Assembly: GCA_017453335.1 (NCBI GenBank)
Contig: JAFTKI010000056.1
Coordinates: 1 to 23,946 of the forward strand
Length of the DNA: 23,946 bases
Source: Clostridia bacterium
GTDB taxonomy: Bacteria; Bacillota_A; Clostridia; Oscillospirales; CAG-272
Reading direction: 5' to 3'
The notes beneath the pieces are model-generated. The model saw only the letters and a program-made list of their open reading frames with translations, was not told the DNA's origin and ran no database searches. Below are positions 1 through 7,324 of the stretch, one piece after another (the stretch's first letter is position 1; each line of letters starts with the position of its first letter). The position numbers and the translations under genes are program-made.

Positions 1-94
1 CTGACTGAGGGATTGTTTTGTGTGGATTACTGCTTTTTACAATCCCTCCGTCATTTTCTTGCGAAAATGCCACCTCCCTTTACACAAGGGAGGC
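1..94. repeat. Partial palindromic intergenic repeat (left end)
   Basis: This stretch is a series of nested hairpins. TGACTGAGGGATTGT at 2-16 pairs with ACAATCCCTCCGTCA at 39-53 with one mismatch. CATTTTC at 52-58 pairs with GAAAATG at 63-69, and CCTCCCTT at 73-80 pairs with AAGGGAGG at 86-93. It appears to be the right-hand part of an element whose left-hand part closes the window at 23906-23946; both share CTGACTGA. Palindromic repeats of this look are common between genes in gut Clostridia. The copy is truncated by the window edge. Confidence 0.7.
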
Positions 95-300
95 TCACAG
101 TGGAACCCGTTTACGGGTGGCAAGTAACGATTGCATGGCTGGCAGGCCAATCTACAACGCACTTGTGCGTAGCCAGTAGCGGGTAGGGCTATGCCCGAAA
201 ATGAGATACCACCCGCGGGTGGATATTTATTGTATAGTGAAAACCATGCGGTGGATATTTATTATCCATATTATATTTTTTAAATGTTGAACTGAAAAAA
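95..300. repeat. Non-coding region with palindromes and a 14-bp direct repeat
   Basis: No credible gene is present. ACGCAC/GTGCGT forms a short hairpin near 159-172. CCACCCGCGGGTGG at 209-222 is a perfect palindrome. GGTGGATATTTATT occurs twice, at 218-231 and 250-263, and the second copy also forms a TGGATA/TATCCA hairpin at 252-268. The stretch lies upstream of the nfnA promoter and may be repeat debris or a regulatory leader; nothing in it identifies a known RNA family. Confidence 0.45.
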
Positions 301-313
301 CTTGAAAAAGCCC

Positions 314-342
314 TTGCAATTTAAAGGAAAGTAATGTATAAT
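314..342 (+). promoter_or_regulatory. Sigma-A promoter of nfnAB
   Basis: TTGCAA (314-319), a 17-bp spacer and a perfect TATAAT (337-342) lie about 70 bases before the nfnA start. The 15 bases at 302-316, running into the -35 box, are identical to those at the recA promoter (13069-13083). Confidence 0.8.
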
Positions 343-414
343 ATAAATTAACTATATGTGTCTACGTTGCGGCAAAATCTTGCCGCAATGCAAGATCAAG
401 AAAAGGATCAGATT

Positions 415-1260
415 ATGAAATATTGCATTTTGGAAAAAAGAAGCTTGAACCCCACGGTAACGCTGATGAAAATTGATGCACCGAAGGTTGCCAAAAAGGC
501 AAAGGCCGGGCAGTTCATCATTTTGCGTACCGATGAGCGGGGAGAACGGATTCCTTTGACGGTTGCCGATTACGACCGCGAAAAGGGCTCTGTAACTGTT
601 ATTTTTCAGGTGGTGGGAGCCACTACCGAAGCACTCAACCACATGAACGAGGGCGACTGTCTGCATGATTTTGTAGGCCCTTTGGGCAAGCCCACCAACG
701 TGGAGGGCAAGCGCCGGGTCTGTGTGGTTGGCGGCGGTGTGGGATGCGCGATCGCATATCCCGTTGCCAAGGCGTTTTCCGAGATGGGAACCGAGGTTCA
801 CACGGTAGCGGGCTTCCGCACGAAGGATCTCGTGATTCTTGAGGACGAATTCGCGGCGGTTTCGACTCGCTTTGAAAAAATGTCGGACGATGGCTCGTGG
901 GGAGAAAAGGGACTGGTAACCGATGCGCTCCGCGCCCTGATCGAGAGCGGTGAGCAATACGATGAGGTGATCACCATCGGACCTTTGCCCATGATGAAAT
1001 TCGTTTGTAAGCTGACAAAGGAATACAACATCAAAACAGTGGCATCGATGAACCCGATTATGATCGACGGAACGGGAATGTGCGGCGGATGCCGTCTGAC
1101 CGTTGGCGGTGTGACCAAATTTGCCTGTGTGGATGGCCCCGAGTTTGACGGACATCTGATCGATTTTGATGAGGCGATTGCACGCTCCTCGATGTATAAG
1201 CCCTTTGAGCGTCATGCTCACGAGGCGACCTGTAACCTGTTTTCGAAGGAGGTGGAGTGA
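415..1260 (+). CDS. nfnA: NADH-dependent ferredoxin:NADP+ oxidoreductase small subunit NfnA
   Basis: This is the 281-residue small subunit of the electron-bifurcating transhydrogenase NfnAB, related to sulfide dehydrogenase and to the dihydroorotate dehydrogenase electron-transfer subunit. An N-terminal ferredoxin-reductase FAD barrel covers about residues 1-95. A nucleotide-binding motif VVGGGVGCAIAYP lies near 104-116. The C-terminal [2Fe-2S] site is visible as D218, C223, C226 and C238; in this family one Asp and three Cys ligands are known. ATG 415 was chosen because AAAAGG lies about 8 bases upstream and the protein starts like its family; an earlier in-frame GTG at 358 has no such support. 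Its stop is one base before the nfnB start. NfnA should bind NAD(H) at the NADH-oxidising site of the complex in the cytoplasm. Confidence 0.92.
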   Translation: MKYCILEKRSLNPTVTLMKIDAPKVAKKAKAGQFIILRTDERGERIPLTVADYDREKGSVTVIFQVVGATTEALNHMNEGDCLHDFVGPLGKPTNVEGKRRVCVVGGGVGCAIAYPVAKAFSEMGTEVHTVAGFRTKDLVILEDEFAAVSTRFEKMSDDGSWGEKGLVTDALRALIESGEQYDEVITIGPLPMMKFVCKLTKEYNIKTVASMNPIMIDGTGMCGGCRLTVGGVTKFACVDGPEFDGHLIDFDEAIARSSMYKPFERHAHEATCNLFSKEVE

Positions 1261-1261
1261 G

Positions 1262-2650
1262 ATGCCGAACATGAATCCCAAAAAGAATCCCATGCCTTCA
1301 CAGGAGCCAAGCGTTCGCGCACGGAATTTTTTGGAGGTTGCGCTGGGGTATACCGAAAAAATGGCGATCGACGAGGCAGAGCGTTGCCTGAACTGTAAGA
1401 ACAAGCCCTGCGTTTCGGGATGTCCCGTGGGAATTGCAATTCCCGATTTTATCCAAAAGGTCAAGGTGGGCGAGTTTGAAGAAGCCTACCGTATCATCAC
1501 CGATTCCAGCTCGCTTCCCGCCGTTTGCGGACGTGTGTGTCCGCAGGAATCGCAGTGCGAGGGCAAATGTGTGCGCGGAATCAAGGGCGAGGCTGTCGGA
1601 ATCGGCAGACTGGAGCGCTTTGTTGCCGATTATCATAATGAAAATGTCAAGGAACAGCCCCAAAAGCCGACCGCAAACGGTCATCGCGTGGCGGTGATCG
1701 GTTCAGGTCCTGCGGGCTTGACCTGCGCGGGCGATCTTGCCAAAAAGGGCTATGACGTAACCGTGTTTGAGGCATTGCATACAGCAGGCGGCGTGTTGGT
1801 TTACGGAATCCCCGAATTCCGTTTGCCCAAGGCGATCGTTGCCAAGGAGATCGAGACCTTGAAGGCTCTCGGCGTGAAGATCGAGGTCAATACGGTGGTT
1901 GGAAGAACCGTATCGATCGAGGAATTGATGAGGGAAGAGGGCTTTGCGGCGGTGTTTATCGGCTCGGGCGCGGGACTTCCTCGCTTTATGAATATCCCCG
2001 GAGAAAATCTGAAGGGCGTTTATTCGGCAAACGAATTTTTAACGCGTGTCAATTTGATGAAGGCTTTTTTGCCCGACAGCACCACTCCGATCCAACATGC
2101 AAAGCGTGTTGCGGTTGTTGGAGGCGGAAACGTGGCAATGGATGCGGCGCGCAGTGCGCTGCGCTTGGGGGCCGAGAAGGTTTACATCGTATATCGCCGT
2201 TCCTTGGAGGAGCTTCCCGCAAGACGGGAGGAGGTTGAGCATGCGATGGAGGAGGGCATTGAATTTTTGCTTCTCAACAATCCCATCGGGATCCTCGGTG
2301 ATGAAAACGGCTTTGTGCGCGGCATGAAGTGCATTCGTATGGAGTTGGGCGAGCCCGATGCTTCGGGCAGAAGAAGCCCTGTGGAGATCCCGAACTCCGA
2401 GTTTGAACTCGAATGTGATTCGGTGATCATCTCGATCGGTACCTCTCCCAATCCGCTGATCAAATCCACCACAGAGGGACTGGATGTCAATCGCCGCGGC
2501 GGCATTGTGGTTGCCGAGGAAACCGGAAAGACCTCTCTTGACGGAGTGTATGCGGGAGGTGACGCGGTAACGGGTGCCGCAACGGTCATTCTCGCAATGG
2601 GCGCGGGTAAAACAGCCGCCGCCGCGATCGACGAATATCTGTCACACTAA
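1262..2650 (+). CDS. nfnB: NfnB, GltA-type NADPH-dependent large subunit of transhydrogenase
   Basis: This 462-residue flavo-iron-sulfur protein belongs to the glutamate synthase small-subunit (GltA) family. N-terminal cysteines C42, C45, C50, C54 and C89, C93, C99, C103 form two [4Fe-4S] sites. An FAD Rossmann motif GSGPAG lies at 147-152 and an NADP site GGGNVAMD at 287-294, followed by YRRS near 311-314 as in NADPH-binding members. ATG 1262 is preceded by AAGGAGG at 1246-1252, 9 bases away, inside the nfnA end. Together with nfnA it should couple NADH and reduced ferredoxin oxidation to NADP+ reduction. If it acted without NfnA it would be called an NADPH-dependent glutamate synthase subunit, but no large glutamate synthase gene is nearby, and adjacency to nfnA favours NfnB. 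No clear terminator follows. Confidence 0.92.
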   Translation: MPNMNPKKNPMPSQEPSVRARNFLEVALGYTEKMAIDEAERCLNCKNKPCVSGCPVGIAIPDFIQKVKVGEFEEAYRIITDSSSLPAVCGRVCPQESQCEGKCVRGIKGEAVGIGRLERFVADYHNENVKEQPQKPTANGHRVAVIGSGPAGLTCAGDLAKKGYDVTVFEALHTAGGVLVYGIPEFRLPKAIVAKEIETLKALGVKIEVNTVVGRTVSIEELMREEGFAAVFIGSGAGLPRFMNIPGENLKGVYSANEFLTRVNLMKAFLPDSTTPIQHAKRVAVVGGGNVAMDAARSALRLGAEKVYIVYRRSLEELPARREEVEHAMEEGIEFLLLNNPIGILGDENGFVRGMKCIRMELGEPDASGRRSPVEIPNSEFELECDSVIISIGTSPNPLIKSTTEGLDVNRRGGIVVAEETGKTSLDGVYAGGDAVTGAATVILAMGAGKTAAAAIDEYLSH

Positions 2651-2729
2651 GCGCAGTATCCTTGATTTATACCCTTTTTGGGAAAAATAAAATACTTTCA
2701 TCAGGGTGTCAATGCCCAAAGGAGGACTT

Positions 2730-3437
2730 ATGTATTGTTCGAAATGCGGAAAGTGGATCGATTACCAAGCCGATGCTTGTAACGAATGCAAGGCAGCGGA
2801 AGCACAGTCGTCTTTCCAACAGCCACCTCAGCAGGCGCCTACGCAGGCGACTACGCAGGCGACTACGCAGGCGACCCTCGGTTTTTCACAACAACCCAAC
2901 CAAGCGCAACAGCCTAACTACGCGCAACAGCCTTATGCGCAGCAACCGTATGCGCAACAGCCCTATGCGCAGCAGCCTTATGCACAGCAGCCTTATGCAC
3001 AGCAGCCTTATGCACAGCAGCCTTATGCACAGCAGCCGGATCCTAACGGATATTATCGGCAGAACCCGAATTTTGCTGCTCCCGCACAGGATCCCGTTCA
3101 CAGAACCGCAGGCCTTGCCAAGGGAATCATTGCTACGATCTTTGGTTTTATCAGTTTCATCATTTCCTCGCTTGCCATGGACTTTGCAACCTCTTATTAC
3201 TCTTACTATTCTTATTCCTATGGTTATCGTTATGTTTACTATGATGAAGAAGCTTTGGTTTGCTTCTTCCTTGCTCTGCCCTTCACGATCATTGGAATCA
3301 TCTTTGGTTCGCTGGCAATCGCTGCGTTCAAGAAGCCCAAGAAGAACGTTGTAACGCTGATCCTTGGCATCGTTGGACTTTCCTTTGCTGCTCTCGGTGC
3401 AATGCTTGCTCTGCTTGCACTTGTTGAAATCGCTTGA
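2730..3437 (+). CDS. Zinc-ribbon membrane protein with PYAQQ tandem repeat
   Basis: A 235-residue protein of unknown function. A zinc-ribbon with C3, C6, C17 and C20 opens the protein. A Gln/Pro-rich linker follows, with three TQAT units and then NYAQQ plus seven PYAQQ units (residues 63-102). Hydrophobic segments start near residue 132, flank a Tyr/Ser-rich loop (YSYYSYSYGY), and continue in the DUF4190-like C-terminus, giving about three membrane helices. ATG 2730 is chosen over an upstream in-frame start at 2706 because AAAGGAGG at 2718-2725 precedes it, though with only 4 bases of spacing, and CSKCG then sits at the N-terminus as usual. It is followed by a strong terminator. Proteins of this design are frequent in Firmicutes and have no assigned job; envelope or secretion-related roles are guesses. 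Confidence 0.85.
   Translation: MYCSKCGKWIDYQADACNECKAAEAQSSFQQPPQQAPTQATTQATTQATLGFSQQPNQAQQPNYAQQPYAQQPYAQQPYAQQPYAQQPYAQQPYAQQPYAQQPDPNGYYRQNPNFAAPAQDPVHRTAGLAKGIIATIFGFISFIISSLAMDFATSYYSYYSYSYGYRYVYYDEEALVCFFLALPFTIIGIIFGSLAIAAFKKPKKNVVTLILGIVGLSFAALGAMLALLALVEIA
2841..3035 (+). repeat. In-frame tandem repeats (12-bp x3 and 15-bp x8)
   Basis: ACGCAGGCGACY is repeated three times at 2841-2876. A 15-bp unit encoding N/P-Y-A-Q-Q runs from 2916 to 3035. The last four copies (2976-3035) are identical CCTTATGCACAGCAG, while the earlier ones differ at synonymous positions. Both repeats keep the reading frame. Confidence 0.9.
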
Positions 3438-3474
3438 TCCTAAGGCGCGTTATAAAAGTAATATCATATCAAAA

Positions 3475-3511
3475 CACAGAGAGGTTGCTTCAGCAACCTC
3501 TCTGTGCTTTT
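3475..3511. terminator. Bidirectional intrinsic terminator
   Basis: CACAGAGAGGTTGC (3475-3488), a TTCA loop, and the perfect complement at 3493-3506 form a 14-bp stem. CTTTT follows on the plus strand and a T-run on the minus strand (AAAAC before the stem). It separates convergent genes, so it can serve both. Confidence 0.9.
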
Positions 3512-3520
3512 ATGATTGGT

Positions 3521-4210
3521 TTATTGAATTTTTTTACTTGAACCCGGGACACCGTTGAGGGAAACGTAGAGAATGATCGTAATACAGAAAAACAAAAATC
3601 CGAGATTATGCAAGCCCCCAAACAGGTAATCCGATAAATCGGAACCCACGTAATCATAGCCGAGATTGATATACTCGAAAGTGGTGATCAATCCTCTGAC
3701 AACTGATCCGATTCCTTGCGCTGCGGACGAAATTGCGAAAGAAGCGGCAAGTATGATCGGAACAATGCCTTTGAATACGCGAAATGCGTTTAAGGTAGCC
3801 AACAGGTACAAGATGAGCATCATCAGGGGCTCCAGGAAAATGTAAAAGAGGACCGCTAAATCAATGGAATCAAGCCAACTAATCCCTCTTGTGAGGAGGG
3901 TGAGTAGGGTTCTTGCAAGCAAAAGCAGAAAAATCAACGGAAAAAATACCTTTGCCGCTGTGCGGTTATGCCAAATGGTTATCAGCAGGAATAACAAAAG
4001 CATGGCAGAAACGTACAGAAACGTACTCAAGAAATAGCTCAGCCTTAAAAAATACGAGAAAAACGTGTAAGAATCGAAGCTTACAAAAAAATCAAAAGCA
4101 TCTCTCACAAAATAAACCGAGAAGCAGATCAGCGATATCAGAGAAAAGGTGAATACCCAGCCTCTGCCTTTCATCTTGTCGGATCGCGGCGTGATGTATT
4201 GACCGTTCAT
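3521..4210 (-). CDS. Hypothetical polytopic membrane protein
   Basis: A 229-residue protein I do not recognise. Hydrophobic segments at about residues 16-36, 46-64, 66-82, 87-106, 117-139, 146-164 and 202-222 suggest six or seven membrane helices, with a short hydrophilic N-terminus and a basic C-terminal tail (GSSKKIQ). AAAGGAGG lies upstream of ATG 4210 at normal spacing, and a sigma-A promoter precedes it, so the gene is likely expressed. It is transcribed alone, facing the zinc-ribbon gene across a shared terminator. It shows no catalytic or transporter signature I can name. Confidence 0.75.
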   Translation of the reverse strand: MNGQYITPRSDKMKGRGWVFTFSLISLICFSVYFVRDAFDFFVSFDSYTFFSYFLRLSYFLSTFLYVSAMLLLFLLITIWHNRTAAKVFFPLIFLLLLARTLLTLLTRGISWLDSIDLAVLFYIFLEPLMMLILYLLATLNAFRVFKGIVPIILAASFAISSAAQGIGSVVRGLITTFEYINLGYDYVGSDLSDYLFGGLHNLGFLFFCITIILYVSLNGVPGSSKKIQ

Positions 4211-4245
4211 GCGTGTTCCTCCTTTGTTGAAGTTTCGTCAGCTTC

Positions 4246-4274
4246 ATTATAACACAAAGGGAATATAAATACAA
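4246..4274 (-). promoter_or_regulatory. Promoter of the 3521-4210 membrane protein
   Basis: On the minus strand TTGTAT (4274-4269), a 17-bp spacer and TATAAT (4251-4246) sit about 35 bases before the start codon. Confidence 0.7.
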
Positions 4275-4294
4275 GGTATTACCAATCAAAAAAA

Positions 4295-5158
4295 TCAAGT
4301 TTTCGCTTGTGCCGTGTCGCTTTGCCGATATTGCTTTGGCGTGATGCCGTAAGCCTTGCGAAATACGGTATAAAAATAGTTTTCGTATTCATATCCAACC
4401 TGTGCGGCGATCTCGGCAATTTCCAGCTCGGTGTAGCGCAAGAGCATGCACGCCGCCGAGAGACGGTGTCGGTTGAGCAGCTCGGAAAAGGAACAACCGT
4501 ATTCCTTTTGCAAAATACGCGACACCTGCTTAACGGAAAGGAAAAGCTCCTGCGCAAGATCGGAAAGACGAATGGGCTGTGCGTAGTGTTCCGAAATATA
4601 CAGATCGATGGTATTTGCATAGCTTCCGCTTTTGGTAAGGGGAGAACTGCTCTGAACGGGTGCCAATCGGGAAAAGCACTCGGAAAAGAGAAGGGCAAAA
4701 AGGTGTGGAAGTGTTTCGGTCGATGCACTGTCCGAAAGTGCACGGTCTATATGGGATGTGTAAAAACGCTCGTCGTCACTCATTTCCAGCGCAATCACCC
4801 CGTGATTCAAAGTGGAGGACAGCGCGTCAAATTGCTTGCTTTCCGCCGCATTGCTCTTTTCGATCGAAAAGTACATATAATGTCCGCAAACAAGGTTCTC
4901 CAGCGTGACGTAATGCTCGAGCCGCGGCGGGATGATCACCAGCGAATCGGTGTAGGCATGCGTTCCATCGATCGTGTGCAACACCAGTGTGGCATCGGAA
5001 ACGAAGAAGATCTCAAAATCGTTGTGCGTATGGATCAGCTTCAGTTGTGCAGGCAGGGAACGACTGCTTGTTTTGTCCGAAAGACGAAAGCCGTCCCTCC
5101 AAGCGGTCAGATTCAAGCGGATATCGGACAGACGGATCGAATATCCCAACTTTTGCAT
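4295..5158 (-). CDS. AraC-family transcriptional regulator
   Basis: A 287-residue one-component regulator. The N-terminal part has a cupin-like sensor (HTHNDFEIFFV, then IIPPRLEHYV), the usual effector-binding fold of AraC sugar regulators. The C-terminal 100 residues carry two helix-turn-helix motifs: IRLSDLAQELFLSVKQVSR, then EIAEIAAQVGYEYENYF with the ending FRKAYGITPKQYR. ATG 5158 is supported by AAAGGAGG 8 bases upstream; two earlier in-frame ATGs lack this and precede the -10 box. It is divergent from the PnuC-like and sialidase-fold pair and probably controls it. The effector cannot be read from the sequence. Confidence 0.88.
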   Translation of the reverse strand: MQKLGYSIRLSDIRLNLTAWRDGFRLSDKTSSRSLPAQLKLIHTHNDFEIFFVSDATLVLHTIDGTHAYTDSLVIIPPRLEHYVTLENLVCGHYMYFSIEKSNAAESKQFDALSSTLNHGVIALEMSDDERFYTSHIDRALSDSASTETLPHLFALLFSECFSRLAPVQSSSPLTKSGSYANTIDLYISEHYAQPIRLSDLAQELFLSVKQVSRILQKEYGCSFSELLNRHRLSAACMLLRYTELEIAEIAAQVGYEYENYFYTVFRKAYGITPKQYRQSDTAQAKT

Positions 5159-5180
5159 ACCGTCCACCTCCTTTTTGTCC

Positions 5181-5209
5181 ATTATAAAGCAAACCGTGCC
5201 GAATTGCAA
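5181..5209 (-). promoter_or_regulatory. Promoter of the first AraC regulator
   Basis: Minus strand TTGCAA (5209-5204), 17-bp spacer, TATAAT (5186-5181), giving a very short leader before ATG 5158. Confidence 0.7.
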
Positions 5210-5260
5210 TAGAAACTATAAAAAAAGGACATTTTCTTTTTCGATTGTCCGTTGGTTTGA

Positions 5261-5289
5261 TTGACTTTTGCGTCCAACACCTTTATAAT
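5261..5289 (+). promoter_or_regulatory. Promoter of the PnuC-like/sialidase-fold operon
   Basis: TTGACT (5261-5266), 17-bp spacer, TATAAT (5284-5289), about 30 bases before ATG 5319. It is back to back with the AraC promoter; the roughly 50 bases between the two -35 boxes are the likely place for an operator. Confidence 0.85.
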
Positions 5290-5318
5290 TAAGACATCAA
5301 TGCAAAAGAGGTCTTATT

Positions 5319-6011
5319 ATGAAGAAAAGCAAACAGATCTTTGATTATCTGCTGATGGCGGCGGTTGCCGTGATGATCATCGTTTTTGCCGTATTGCGGG
5401 GGCAATCCTTTCTGAAAACGCTTCCCACGCTGATCACACTGGCGGTGCAGATGCTGCTTGTAAACGCCAACCGATATGCCTTTTTGCTGGGCGGAGCAAA
5501 TGCGCTCTTGTACGGCATCTCTTACCTGTCGGAGGGACTCTATTTTTCCTTGATCTCGGCGGTGGTGATCTCGGCACCGATCCAGTTTTATTCCTTTTTT
5601 GTTTGGAGCAAAAACAAGGACAGATCGCGTCCCGAATTAAAGGTGCTGGGGATCAAGCGGCTGTTGCCCGTGCTGGCGGTCAGCCTTCTGGGCTGGGTGG
5701 CTTGCTATTTTGGCTTGTCGCAGTTTTTTGCGGGACAATCTTACCCTCTGTTGGATACGTACATCTTTGCTATGAGCATTACGGTTTCGATCCTTGCCGC
5801 GCGTCAGTTTGTGGATTCGCAGTATATCAGTGCCGTTTCCTCGATGCTCTCGCTTCTGCTTTGGATCCTTCTGACGGTCAAGGATCCCGCAAACTTCAAT
5901 TACATCATCATCAGCTCCTATAACCTGTTCCGCATCGTGCAGGCGGCGGTCACATGGACCAAAAAATATTTTGCTAACCGAAAAGAAACTGCAAAGGAGA
6001 GTACTTTATGA
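5319..6011 (+). CDS. PnuC-like nicotinamide riboside/NMN transporter
   Basis: A 230-residue membrane protein with about seven hydrophobic segments. The middle matches the PnuC pattern: an Asn and a Gly-rich helix (NRYAFLLGGANALLYGISY), then GLY, then an IQFYSFFVW segment equivalent to the family's YGWxxW. DTYIFAMSITVSILAARQFVD then matches the later PnuC helices, and a Lys-rich tail closes the protein. PnuC proteins move vitamin B3 ribosides by facilitated diffusion, driven by phosphorylation inside the cell. AAAGAGG precedes ATG 5319 by 7 bases. Its stop overlaps the next start as ATGA. No NadR-type kinase is in the window, so the substrate remains open; another nucleoside is possible. Confidence 0.72.
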   Translation: MKKSKQIFDYLLMAAVAVMIIVFAVLRGQSFLKTLPTLITLAVQMLLVNANRYAFLLGGANALLYGISYLSEGLYFSLISAVVISAPIQFYSFFVWSKNKDRSRPELKVLGIKRLLPVLAVSLLGWVACYFGLSQFFAGQSYPLLDTYIFAMSITVSILAARQFVDSQYISAVSSMLSLLLWILLTVKDPANFNYIIISSYNLFRIVQAAVTWTKKYFANRKETAKESTL

Positions 6012-7072
6012 AATTTCGTTTGATCCATCAGCTTCCACCCACACACGGCAATCCCCGAAACAGCGAGGGTGCCTTTTTGCGCGGGAAACGAGGGGAGATA
6101 TTATTTGCATACAGCCGATACTCAGGAGATAGCAACCATGACCACGCCGCATGTGATATTGCCATGATCGTGTCGCGTGATGAGGGCGAGAGCTGGAGTG
6201 AGCCGCGTCTGATCGCGCGTGCCGCCGAATTCGGCACGAAAAATATCATGAGCGTTTCCGCTGTGGAACAAAAGAACGGCGATCTTGCTTTTTATTTTCT
6301 GATCAAGGAAAATAACAGGACCACCACAATGGGAAGGGTTGTTTCTTCCGATGGAGAGGTGTGGCGTGCCGAGCGTTGCAATTTTGAAGCGGTGCCTTCC
6401 GCATACTACGTGGTTAACAATGACCGCATTGTGCGCCTGTCGGACGGACGGTTGGTGGCACCTGCCTCTTTTTGTACGGCGGAGGAGATCTTTTTGCATG
6501 GCGGTCGACACATGTCGGCAACGATTCTGATCTCCGAGGATGACGGTGCAAGCTTTAGCCGTTCAGAGCAGATCTTCAGTCTGCCCAATCCTGCAGACTG
6601 GGCAAGAGGCTACGAAGAACCCGGTATCATTGAATACAGCGATCGGTTGTATTATTGGATCCGCACATATCTCGGAAGACAGTACGAAACGGTTTCCACC
6701 AACGGAACAAACGGCTTTTTTGAGCCAAGACCGAGTGAATTTACCTCTCCGAATTCGCCCATGCAGATCAAATCCTTTGACGGTGTCGCTTATGCAATTT
6801 ACAATCCCGTTCCCCGATACAACGGCAGAGTTGAGCCCGAGGGCTCGTGGGGCAGAACGCCCTTTGTGATCCGCAAAAGTACCGATGAGGGCAAAACGTG
6901 GGGAATTTTGAATACCATCGAGAACAACCCCACGCGCGGATACGGATATCCCGCCGTTTTCAAAACAAACGACGGCTGTCTGTTGCTTGCCTATTGTCGC
7001 GGAAATGCCGAGGACGGCAACACACTCTGCCGCTTGGGAATTGCGAAGGCAGAGATCACTTCTATTGAATGA
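6008..7072 (+). CDS. Sialidase-superfamily (Asp-box beta-propeller) protein
   Basis: A 354-residue protein without a signal peptide, so probably cytoplasmic. Asp-box motifs are visible at SRDEGESW (56-63), SEDDGASF (176-183) and STDEGKTW (291-298), with a weak one near 113-119. EEPGIIEY (203-210), an Arg in YYWIRTYLG and the SPNSPMQIK stretch match the exo-alpha-sialidase-like family core. AAAGGAG at 5993-5999 supports ATG 6008, and the ATGA overlap couples it to the transporter. Intracellular members of this superfamily act on glycosides or oligosaccharides, but true sialidase activity is not assured: the repeat near residue 230 has STNGTNGF rather than an Asp box. A GC-rich terminator follows. 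Confidence 0.8.
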   Translation: MKFRLIHQLPPTHGNPRNSEGAFLRGKRGEILFAYSRYSGDSNHDHAACDIAMIVSRDEGESWSEPRLIARAAEFGTKNIMSVSAVEQKNGDLAFYFLIKENNRTTTMGRVVSSDGEVWRAERCNFEAVPSAYYVVNNDRIVRLSDGRLVAPASFCTAEEIFLHGGRHMSATILISEDDGASFSRSEQIFSLPNPADWARGYEEPGIIEYSDRLYYWIRTYLGRQYETVSTNGTNGFFEPRPSEFTSPNSPMQIKSFDGVAYAIYNPVPRYNGRVEPEGSWGRTPFVIRKSTDEGKTWGILNTIENNPTRGYGYPAVFKTNDGCLLLAYCRGNAEDGNTLCRLGIAKAEITSIE

Positions 7073-7086
7073 ATTTTCCAAAACAG

Positions 7087-7123
7087 CGGTGTGTCGCGGC
7101 TTCGCGGCACGCCGTTTGCTTTT
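7087..7123 (+). terminator. Intrinsic terminator after the sialidase-fold gene
   Basis: CGGTGTGTCGCG (7087-7098), loop GCTT, and CGCGGCACGCCG (7103-7114) form a 12-bp stem with two G-U pairs, followed by a T-rich run. Confidence 0.8.
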
Positions 7124-7181
7124 CGTTGACCGATATTGTGAAAAAATATTTCCGCGTTGCTGTTTTTTTGCCCAAAAGTTA

Positions 7182-7210
7182 TTGACAAGGTGCAACTTTT
7201 GTATTATAAT
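7182..7210 (+). promoter_or_regulatory. Perfect consensus sigma-A promoter of gdhA
   Basis: TTGACA (7182-7187), 17-bp spacer and TATAAT (7205-7210) match the consensus at every position. A leader of about 108 bases follows, holding a modest hairpin (AAATTCCAC at 7251-7259 with GTGAAATTT at 7265-7273, one mismatch). Confidence 0.92.
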
Positions 7211-7324
7211 AATTTCGTTTAGTATGTATAATTCGTAGGTTTTGGGGCGGAAATTCCACTTTTGGTGAAATTTTTATCATTCCAACTTGCAATTATGCGG
7301 CAATTTTTCAGGAGGAATCATATT

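Noticed and set aside
352..1464. A 370-codon frame antisense to nfnA and nfnB.
   Set aside because: It crosses two firm genes and has no recognisable domain; explained as a shadow of their codon bias.
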